From positions 1 to 5,573 of the forward strand of contig JAADIF010000022.1 of the NCBI GenBank assembly GCA_013151465.1: 5,573 nt of DNA. The letters run 5' to 3'. Of this stretch, positions 1 to 5,208 are shown piece by piece. The notes below the pieces were generated by a model. The model saw nothing but the letters and a program-made list of their open reading frames with translations. It ran no database searches and had not been told where the DNA came from. This DNA comes from Microcaldota archaeon. Its GTDB lineage: Archaea > Aenigmatarchaeota > Aenigmatarchaeia > QMZP01 > QMZT01. The position numbers were made by a program, and so were the translations under genes. The number at the start of each line of letters is the position of its first letter. Within the stretch, counting starts at the first letter, position 1.

Positions 1-659
1 GCCTTTCCGTAAAGGGCATTCATAAGGTTTTCAGTATCCCTGATGTCAAGTGTGATGACGCGGATATCCGCCCTCTTCAGCAAGAGTGCTGCTTGCGGAT
101 CTATTATGGACGATGTGCCGGCGACAAAGGTATCCCTGCTCACTATATCAAAAAGTTCCTGATGGCTTATCCTTTCAAAGCGCTTGGCATTCGGGTTTTT
201 TCTTGGGTCGCTGTCATATATGCCATCGACAGATGTCCCCTTTATCATCAGGTCGGCCTTTATGTAGTCGGCAAGCTGCACGGCAACAGCATCAGTCGTC
301 TGACCCGGCGTAAGCCCGCCCATGACAAGCATTCTTCCCGTAGTCAATGCTTTTGCTATATCCTCGAATTTCTCAGGGGGGAAGGGATATGCGATATCAA
401 AAAATGCCGCAATGACTGCTATCGCGTTAAGGCGGGAGCTTTTTACGCCGATTATGTCAAGGGCAGTGTTTGAGAGTCCAAACTCTTTTGAGGCGGCAAC
501 ATAATTCTTTCCGAGCATTCCGCCCCCGACAACAAAATGGACTTCGTTTCCTTCCTTCACAAATGCCCTTATTTTTTCTGAGAGCCTTTTAAGAAGTTCC
601 ACATCAGGTTTTCCGTCGGGGGAAATAACAGAGCCACCAAGTTTTATCACAGCTTTCAT
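1..659 (-). CDS. pyrH: Archaeal-type UMP kinase (uridylate kinase), 3' end cut by window edge
   Basis: Phosphorylates UMP to UDP with ATP in the cytoplasm, in pyrimidine nucleotide synthesis. It is an amino acid kinase-fold enzyme, normally a hexamer. The reading frame is open from ATG at 659 to the left edge: 219 full codons and no stop. Visible motifs are the N-terminal phosphate-binding KLGGS (residues 6-10), a GGG turn (45-47), a conserved Arg-x-Asn-Ala stretch near 76-79, TPGQTTDAVA (117-126, the UMP-kinase signature region), VDGIYDSDPRKNPNAK (144-159) and SSIIDP (183-188). Archaeal homologues are about 225-230 residues long, so only a few C-terminal residues are missing. From memory it resembles the Pyrococcus enzyme over most of its length. 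No Shine-Dalgarno precedes the ATG; a TATA-like element about 33 nt upstream suggests a near-leaderless message. It lies 55 nt downstream of the giant surface-protein gene on the same strand but probably has its own promoter. Aspartate or glutamate kinase is less likely, given the motifs and length. Confidence 0.92.
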   Translation of the reverse strand, partial: MKAVIKLGGSVISPDGKPDVELLKRLSEKIRAFVKEGNEVHFVVGGGMLGKNYVAASKEFGLSNTALDIIGVKSSRLNAIAVIAAFFDIAYPFPPEKFEDIAKALTTGRMLVMGGLTPGQTTDAVAVQLADYIKADLMIKGTSVDGIYDSDPRKNPNAKRFERISHQELFDIVSRDTFVAGTSSIIDPQAALLLKRADIRVITLDIRDTENLMNALYGK

Positions 660-687
660 AACAATCGAGAAATAATTGCACATCAGC

Positions 688-695
688 GTTTAAAT
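688..695 (-). promoter_or_regulatory. Possible TATA box for the UMP kinase gene
   Basis: Read on the minus strand, the 55-nt gap contains ATTTAAAC centred about 33 nt upstream of the UMP kinase ATG. Archaeal TATA boxes sit about 26 nt upstream of the transcription start, so transcription would begin about 6 nt before the ATG. This fits the absence of a ribosome binding site. Read-through from the giant gene upstream is the alternative. The call rests on position and composition only. Confidence 0.4.
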
Positions 696-714
696 TGTTG
701 CAAATGCCTACTCA

Positions 715-3700
715 TCATTTTATCTTCTTTCCAGGCCAGATGTCTTCCCTTCCGACCTTACTTTCGTAGAAATATATATATCCCGTGAGCAGGGAAGCCC
801 CTACTATATCGCCTGCCTTGACACCAACTGCAGTGCCACCTCCAGGCTCTATCAAGCTTCCTATAGCTCCTCCCAATGAAGATAATGCAACCGGGGCAAA
901 ACGCATCAGTTTTCCTTTTACATCAGCTCCGGCAACGCAGAAATTATAATCTCCCTCGCCTATCCGCTTTCTCTCTGTGACAGAGACGATCTGTCCAAGG
1001 ACTTTGCAATCCCTTATCTGTATGTAATCGAATATGCCGTCATTGTTTTCATGATCCTCGTCCACCAGCAATATCTTTGGCTCCCTGCTCCAACCAATCA
1101 TCCACTTGAACTTCTCAAAGCCTGACTTGTATTGGTCAACAGATATGCTGTCGGCGATGCCGTCAAGCTCGTTGTTTGTATCCATGAATTTTATGTAATA
1201 CTTCTTGTCGTTTCTTCTCACGTGCAGTTCTGCCGACTTTACCGGAACAAAGACCTGGGCATCAGATTCGCTCTTAATGAAATCCTTGAGTTTTCCATCT
1301 TTTCTTGCTTTCTCCAGATCTTTGGTCGCGTCGCGATCGTAGACAAGCTCTATCTTCTTTGTAAACTTGAATTCTGAATTGGCAACATGCTCTTTCAAGT
1401 AGCAATACCTGTTCAGCGCATCGATATCGACTACTTTGTTTGTCTCCTGTTCGAGTTTTTTGATGTCATCTTCTGAAAGGAAATCTTTTAACATGTCTGT
1501 CATTAATGAGAATCTGTCATTTCCGGATTTGAATGATATAGCCTTGCCGTTTTCGCATTCAACTCCCTTTAAGAACTTAGATTCGTCCATATCAAGCTCT
1601 ATAACGCATTGCATGTTCTTGAATGATATATGCTTGTAATCTGAATTGAATTTATTGTTCAGTGTTTCATAGACTTCCTTCTTCCCATTGCATATCTTTA
1701 TCCTTTCAGCTGTTTCGGCTGCGATTTCCATCTTCTCATGTTCTGCAAGATTGTCCCATTCGCCTTTGCTTATGCCACCGCAGCATCCTACATCATTGCC
1801 ACCATCCTCCATGAAATCGTAAACTGCTTGTGTGGAGCCATCTATATCTACTTTTGTGAATTTATATGATGCGCTTCTTCGTATGGCCGACAAAGTAGGA
1901 TCGCCACCAATCTGTGTCTTAGGAGATATTTTTTCTTTTTTATATACAAGATGTTGGGACGAACATTCATATGAAGCGTATGAAGGAGGGGGGTAGTATG
2001 CACACTTACCAACACCTTCCAGTTTCAGTTTATAGTCATCGCTTGCACCCGCTCGGCTGGATAGTGTAGTACTTCCTGAAATTATATCTAGATTACTGTC
2101 TGTTGTGATGTTTATGCCATCTATGCTTTTAATTCTACATTTATTTGTATAAATTGTATAGAGTGGGTAAAGCTCTGACGCACTAACACAGTCATTGCCG
2201 TCAGGGCCTTTGCTGAAATTGAATATGAATTCTATGCCGCTTATGGGATCTCTTATATGAGCGACATCGAAATTCGCTTCCTCTATATATATCTTCCCCT
2301 CCTTAATTTTTTGTTTCTCGTTCTCATCGACAAGGGACTCTTCATATATCCTCAGCTTTTCCTTTCTCTCATTTATTTTTTTTGTTATTTTGTCGTTCCC
2401 GTTATTTTTCAATTTATCAAGTTCATCAATCCCTTCTGTTCTTTTGAGACCGCTCATGATGCCCGTAAGCTCTACTATCTTGTCGCTTATCTCATCCTTT
2501 GTAAGCAAATCTCCGTTGATCTGTGCCTCATAGCAATCGTTCTTTTTCTCGATGCTGCCAACCATTGAGGCATCTTCGCAGTTATCAATCGTTATAAGGT
2601 TTCTGAACGAGCCGAACGCTGCCTTGAAGGGGGAGCATTTGAGCGGGTTTCGCTCAACAAGAAGATCGGCATAGCAGGGCGACGCAAGATATAATGGAAC
2701 GATTTTTGTCCCGAACATGCCAAGTATCTTGCCGCCGTTTTTGACCATCACATGATTTCTGCCTGCGCCTTTCTCCAGCGGCGGCATCTTGAACGCCTTC
2801 ACCGGACCCTCGTATGGCAGTGAAAGGACAAGGCTGTCTGCCTGCGGCGTCTCCTTTGCTTCCTTAGCATCAAGATAGTATGATGCAACGGCGGCGGCGG
2901 TCAGAGCTCCTGTTTTCTTCTGAAATATGCGATTTTTCCACAGCTCCTTTATCTCTGGCAGAATTGGCTTGAATCTCGGGGCAAGTTTCTCTGCGAGTGA
3001 TAATTTATCGGTGCTTTTTGCTACTGAAGTCGCCGCTTTAGTCCATCCGCTTTTCGTGAAATAGAAATTCAGTATCTTAGTTTCAGGTTCTTTATTGGTA
3101 TCTGCGAGAATCTTTACAGTTGTTTTCTTGGCAACCCCATTTTTTGTTACATAGAACGTTGTCTTGGAATACGCAAATTTATTAAAGCCAGACATCTGTT
3201 CTTTGGCAAGTGCAATGGCAACTTCGTCCTTCACCATTCCCCTGCCTATATTTTTGTATATTTTTTCGTCTGTTTTCTTGTCCAGCATTTTGGCATAGTT
3301 TTTGCCCAGCATCTTCAGTTTCTCTTCGTCCATCCCCTTTATTATTTTCTTTGATGTGGAGCTGACAAGCTTCTTCAATTGCTCCTCTTTTATATCATCT
3401 AGAGCCCCCTTCTCTACCAATGCCCTTATCTCATTTCCTATTTCTTTTTTTACCGCCCGCTTCACAAGCCAGGCGCTTTCCTTTTTTGCAAGATTCTTGA
3501 AGCCGCCTTTGAATATGAAGGAGAACGTCTTTCCTGCAATCTTGAATACGGATCCGAAGCTTATCCATGCAAACGCCACATCCATGGCGTTCTCAAAGGT
3601 TGTCCATTTGCTGGACCACGCAGAATCAACTCCCTTTGGCATCTTCTGCCAGTAAACAAGATACATAGGATCTCCCATAGCCTTGATCCACTTGGTTAAA

Positions 3701-4758
3701 GTTCCTGCATCCTGCGGAAGATAGAAATTCTCTATTGTGCAACTCTTGATGAATTCCTCTTTCGGAAGCTTTGATGCATCAAGGATGTCCCAGTTCTTCT
3801 TCCCGTCTGCCTCAACATCAAAATCCTCATAATAGTCGCTGACTCTATGAACAGTTATGAAATCGTCTTTCCTTCTGCTGTCATCACCAAGTACCTCTTT
3901 CAGGGCATTTATGCCGGCATTGTATCTTGCAATCTCGGTTTGCTTCTTATTTGCCTTCTCGAGTTTTTTCTTTATTTCTTTATGGACATCGTCAAGCCTT
4001 CCCAGAACGCTTGTACTCATATCCGATAAATCTGTATATTTTGTATAACCATTCATGTCTTCCGTTTTCCATACCCATTTGCCTTCTTTGCCTATCGTAT
4101 ACCATACGTTGGTGGATTTGCATCCAGGGTTGTAGAATCTGCAGTCCTCATCATATTCGAATTCGGGATAGCCCTCCACCTTTTCGCACGAAACGGTAGG
4201 ATTCTGGACAATGAATTCATCTGTCATTTCGTTTTCTCGATCATTATATTCTTCCATAGTTGCAGGATCATGCAACATCGATTTTGGCGGAGACTGTGCA
4301 CTCATACCCGTTATGAGCCCTGTCATCTGAACAGAGCCCGGATAGAGTATATCCATGACTGTTCTTAGTGCAAACGATGCTTTTGCGATTATCATAGTTT
4401 GTATTCTGTTGGGATTTGAGTTAAACGGAGAAAATTTGAAGTAATCCTCACAAGTCGATTCGCGACCCGTCGTTATGGACGCAATTGCCGCAAAGAGGCA
4501 GCTTTGTGAATGCTGGGCGGCTATATCATCTTCAGTGAATTGCGAATCGGCACAAATATCGGGATAATCCATGCAGAATTTTGTTTTATAGTGAGTTACA
4601 CCACCCATAAGCCTTGAAGACAACGCCACTGCAGCAAATATTACTATCACTACCAGGGCGATGTCCATCATCATGCTCATATCCTCGAATCCTTTGGATT
4701 TTGTTAATTTGCGAAAACGTCGTCTGGTAGAAGCATGAAACGAAAACAAAGAACTCAT
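715..4758 (-). CDS. Giant membrane-anchored, cysteine-rich putative surface protein, family unknown (1347 aa)
   Basis: I do not recognise this protein as a named family. Residues 1-32 form a basic leader with Lys-Ser-Lys-Gly at 20-23 followed by Phe-Glu-Asp, which resembles a prepilin cleavage site. A strong membrane helix follows at about 33-50. Residues 51-340 are acidic (net about -15 by hand count) with 8 cysteines. Residues 341-694 have no cysteine and are Lys-rich and mostly helical, with weakly hydrophobic segments near 392-417 and 616-629. Residues 695-1274 hold 16 cysteines, including a vicinal pair at 992-993, a charged likely coiled coil at about 750-825, and two Asp-rich DGIxD repeats (1193-1203, 1233-1244). 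A Gly-rich hydrophobic stretch at 1284-1333 precedes a short basic tail. The 24 cysteines suggest an oxidised, extracytoplasmic location. ATG 4758 is chosen because a TATA element lies 25-30 nt upstream with no Shine-Dalgarno, as expected for a leaderless message. It is divergent from the small prepilin-like operon. Possible roles (adhesin, host contact, part of a pilus-like structure, toxin-like protein) are speculation. Confidence 0.9.
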   Translation of the reverse strand: MSSLFSFHASTRRRFRKLTKSKGFEDMSMMMDIALVVIVIFAAVALSSRLMGGVTHYKTKFCMDYPDICADSQFTEDDIAAQHSQSCLFAAIASITTGRESTCEDYFKFSPFNSNPNRIQTMIIAKASFALRTVMDILYPGSVQMTGLITGMSAQSPPKSMLHDPATMEEYNDRENEMTDEFIVQNPTVSCEKVEGYPEFEYDEDCRFYNPGCKSTNVWYTIGKEGKWVWKTEDMNGYTKYTDLSDMSTSVLGRLDDVHKEIKKKLEKANKKQTEIARYNAGINALKEVLGDDSRRKDDFITVHRVSDYYEDFDVEADGKKNWDILDASKLPKEEFIKSCTIENFYLPQDAGTLTKWIKAMGDPMYLVYWQKMPKGVDSAWSSKWTTFENAMDVAFAWISFGSVFKIAGKTFSFIFKGGFKNLAKKESAWLVKRAVKKEIGNEIRALVEKGALDDIKEEQLKKLVSSTSKKIIKGMDEEKLKMLGKNYAKMLDKKTDEKIYKNIGRGMVKDEVAIALAKEQMSGFNKFAYSKTTFYVTKNGVAKKTTVKILADTNKEPETKILNFYFTKSGWTKAATSVAKSTDKLSLAEKLAPRFKPILPEIKELWKNRIFQKKTGALTAAAVASYYLDAKEAKETPQADSLVLSLPYEGPVKAFKMPPLEKGAGRNHVMVKNGGKILGMFGTKIVPLYLASPCYADLLVERNPLKCSPFKAAFGSFRNLITIDNCEDASMVGSIEKKNDCYEAQINGDLLTKDEISDKIVELTGIMSGLKRTEGIDELDKLKNNGNDKITKKINERKEKLRIYEESLVDENEKQKIKEGKIYIEEANFDVAHIRDPISGIEFIFNFSKGPDGNDCVSASELYPLYTIYTNKCRIKSIDGINITTDSNLDIISGSTTLSSRAGASDDYKLKLEGVGKCAYYPPPSYASYECSSQHLVYKKEKISPKTQIGGDPTLSAIRRSASYKFTKVDIDGSTQAVYDFMEDGGNDVGCCGGISKGEWDNLAEHEKMEIAAETAERIKICNGKKEVYETLNNKFNSDYKHISFKNMQCVIELDMDESKFLKGVECENGKAISFKSGNDRFSLMTDMLKDFLSEDDIKKLEQETNKVVDIDALNRYCYLKEHVANSEFKFTKKIELVYDRDATKDLEKARKDGKLKDFIKSESDAQVFVPVKSAELHVRRNDKKYYIKFMDTNNELDGIADSISVDQYKSGFEKFKWMIGWSREPKILLVDEDHENNDGIFDYIQIRDCKVLGQIVSVTERKRIGEGDYNFCVAGADVKGKLMRFAPVALSSLGGAIGSLIEPGGGTAVGVKAGDIVGASLLTGYIYFYESKVGREDIWPGKKIK
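760..909 (-). other. C-terminal glycine-rich hydrophobic segment of the giant protein
   Basis: Residues 1284-1333 are poor in charge and rich in Gly, Ala, Val and Leu. They include LSSLGGAIGSLIEPGGG and then AGDIVGASLLTGYIYFY, followed by a charged tail ending in GKKIK. The length and the central Pro-Gly turn would suit a membrane hairpin or a glycine-zipper-like element. A buried beta or helical packing region is also possible. Confidence 0.5.
1018..1191 (-). repeat. Two Asp-rich DGIxD repeats in the giant protein, possibly calcium-binding
   Basis: Residues 1193-1207 and 1233-1248 share the pattern D-x-[ND]-x(3,4)-D-G-I-x-D-x-I-x-[VI]. Each is preceded by a short beta-like hydrophobic run (YYIKFM and KILLV). 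The first reads DTNNELDGIADSISV and the second DEDHENNDGIFDYIQI. The arrangement of strand, Asp-rich loop and strand resembles calcium loops of FG-GAP/VCBS or thrombospondin type 3 repeats in extracellular proteins. Only two copies, about 40 residues apart, are visible, so assignment to those families is tentative. Confidence 0.5.
2677..3738 (-). other. Cysteine-free basic core of the giant protein (residues 341-694)
   Basis: A 354-residue stretch without a single cysteine, bounded by Cys340 and Cys695, in a protein that otherwise has 24. Residues 421-615 are Lys-rich (net about +20 by hand count) and mostly predicted helix by eye. They are flanked by hydrophobic segments at about 392-417 and 616-629. 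Either this is a separate helical domain outside the cell, or the two flanking segments cross the membrane and the core is cytoplasmic. The second reading agrees with the positive-inside rule and with the location of the cysteines. Confidence 0.6.
4609..4701 (-). other. Prepilin-like leader and membrane anchor of the giant protein
   Basis: These bases encode about residues 20-50. They start with K-S-K-G then F-E-D, followed by an uninterrupted hydrophobic run (IALVVIVIFAAVALSS, residues 33-48). Archaeal prepilin peptidases (PibD/FlaK/EppA group) cut after Gly in a Lys/Arg-Gly motif just before such a helix. The acidic residues here are at +2 and +3 rather than the usual +5. The match is therefore imperfect, and a simple uncleaved signal anchor is equally possible. 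Confidence 0.5.
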
Positions 4759-4879
4759 ATATTAATAAATAGGCGCTTTCCCATATAAATTTATAACATG
4801 TATCAAAAGTGTGTACAAAAATTGATGATTGTCGATTAACAGCAAGCAATCATATGATGTCTTAAGAGGTTCATACAAT
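4759..4879. promoter_or_regulatory. Divergent intergenic promoter region with palindromic TATA element (4784-4795)
   Basis: This 121-bp AT-rich region separates the giant minus-strand gene from the plus-strand small-protein operon. It holds TATAAATTTATA at 4784-4795, a perfect 12-bp palindrome that can be read as a TATA box in both directions. Toward the minus strand, the overlapping TTTATATG (4789-4782) places the transcription start at or within a few nt of the ATG at 4758. Toward the plus strand, a start near 4815 would give a leader of about 65 nt before the first small gene. A weak 7-bp inverted repeat (4825-4831 with 4847-4853) lies in that leader. No RNA gene was seen here. Confidence 0.6.
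4865..4870 (+). promoter_or_regulatory. Ribosome binding site that decides the start at 4880
   Basis: AGAGGT ends 9 nt before ATG 4880 and matches the anti-Shine-Dalgarno core. It favours this ATG over the in-frame TTG at 4829, which has no such site and would add 17 residues ahead of the Lys-Gly-Gln motif. Confidence 0.7.
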
Positions 4880-5017
4880 ATGAAAGGGCAATTTAATCTC
4901 GAAATGCCAAGAAAGATGATAGTCAATGCAGTTTTTTTTATTATGATGCTCATCTTCGTTGTAATATTGCTTATAATGATGAAAGAGAATGGCTTATTAA
5001 ACTTTATGGGAGGATGA
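4880..5017 (+). CDS. Small prepilin-like membrane protein (45 aa, MKGQ start)
   Basis: A 45-residue protein that begins MKGQFNLE. Lys-Gly-Gln with Glu at +5 after the Gly is the classic archaeal class III (type IV pilin) processing motif. Cutting by a PibD/EppA-type peptidase would remove only three residues. A short basic linker (MPRKM) is followed by one very hydrophobic helix at about 14-34 (IVNAVFFIMMLIFVVILLIMM) and a short tail KENGLLNFMGG. There is no room for a globular head, so it would be a minimal pilin-like subunit or a small accessory membrane protein. The linker between Glu+5 and the helix is unusual, since the hydrophobic run usually starts right after the cleavage site. It is the first gene of a three-gene run, followed 4 nt later by the next start. 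The specific function is unknown. Confidence 0.75.
   Translation: MKGQFNLEMPRKMIVNAVFFIMMLIFVVILLIMMKENGLLNFMGG
5008..5014 (+). promoter_or_regulatory. Strong ribosome binding site supporting the TTG start at 5022
   Basis: GGGAGGA lies within the last codons and stop of the preceding small gene, 7 nt before TTG 5022. No ATG or GTG exists in the right frame before the Lys-Lys-Gly motif. This site is therefore the main reason to accept the TTG start. Confidence 0.7.
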
Positions 5018-5021
5018 TATT

Positions 5022-5186
5022 TTGTTATATAAGCCTATCAATAAGAAAGGCTATTCTGTAGGTGATTTTTTCATGATACTTGGGCTACTTGCGCTCATAG
5101 CTGCCTTCATCATTGTTGTAATGATGACGATGCCTTTTATTAAACATGTCGGAATCAACTCTTTGGGTGTGAACAGGTTTACGTGA
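5022..5186 (+). CDS. Small prepilin-like membrane protein (54 aa, TTG start, KKG site)
   Basis: A 54-residue protein read from TTG 5022. It has a basic leader ending Asn-Lys-Lys-Gly (residues 7-10), then YSVGD with Asp at +5. A long hydrophobic helix follows at about 16-38 (FFMILGLLALIAAFIIVVMM), then the tail PFIKHVGINSLGVNRFT. This is a good match to the archaeal class III signal peptide: basic residues, Gly before the cut, an acidic residue at +5, and the helix directly after. It is missed if only ATG or GTG starts are allowed; an ATG at residue 18 would start inside the helix and lose the motif. It lies 4 nt after the upstream small gene and 22 nt before the next one, so the three are almost certainly co-transcribed. 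With no head domain it is probably a minimal pilin-like subunit or an assembly or anchor protein. Which of these cannot be told from sequence. Confidence 0.75.
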   Translation: MLYKPINKKGYSVGDFFMILGLLALIAAFIIVVMMTMPFIKHVGINSLGVNRFT

Positions 5187-5195
5187 AGAAGTGCC

Positions 5196-5200
5196 AAGGT
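5196..5200 (+). promoter_or_regulatory. Ribosome binding site for the gene starting at 5209
   Basis: AAGGT ends 8 nt before ATG 5209. A stop codon (TAA, 5200-5202) lies in frame just upstream, so no longer protein is possible with a normal start codon. Confidence 0.6.
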
Positions 5201-5208
5201 AATCTATT

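Noticed and set aside
93..473. Open frame on the plus strand of 126 codons within the first 500 bases
   Set aside because: It lies antisense to the UMP kinase gene, whose motifs are clear over the whole stretch. Its translation has no coherent domain or membrane pattern.
660..714. Possible terminator or small RNA between the giant gene and the UMP kinase gene
   Set aside because: There is no T-run on the transcribed strand after the stop and no stable stem. The gap is short and better explained as the kinase promoter.
1530..1632. Short repeated DNA GAATGATATA at two places in the giant gene
   Set aside because: Both copies encode Ile-Ser-Phe-Lys in beta-like segments. A 10-base match with no further similarity around it is likely chance.
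2257..2568. Plus-strand open frame with a hydrophobic translation resembling a small membrane protein
   Set aside because: It is antisense to the giant gene. The hydrophobic look comes from reading Lys/Glu-rich codons of the opposite strand backwards (Phe/Leu/Ile-rich), and no ribosome binding site was noticed. The same applies to the plus-strand frames near 1132-1639, 3302-3655 and 3847-4199.
4825..4853. Inverted repeat ATGATTG/CAATCAT in the leader of the small-protein operon, considered as a riboswitch or operator
   Set aside because: A 7-bp AT-rich stem with a 15-nt loop is expected by chance in such sequence, and no known aptamer core is visible.
4586..4953. Minus-strand open frames overlapping the start of the giant gene and the intergenic region
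   Set aside because: They run through the promoter region and antisense to the first small plus-strand gene. They lack ribosome binding sites and show no recognisable pattern.
5014..5061. ATG overlapping the stop of the first small gene (ATGA), considered as the start of the second gene
   Set aside because: This frame ends after about 15 codons without any motif. The TTG at 5022 gives the Lys-Lys-Gly site and membrane helix.
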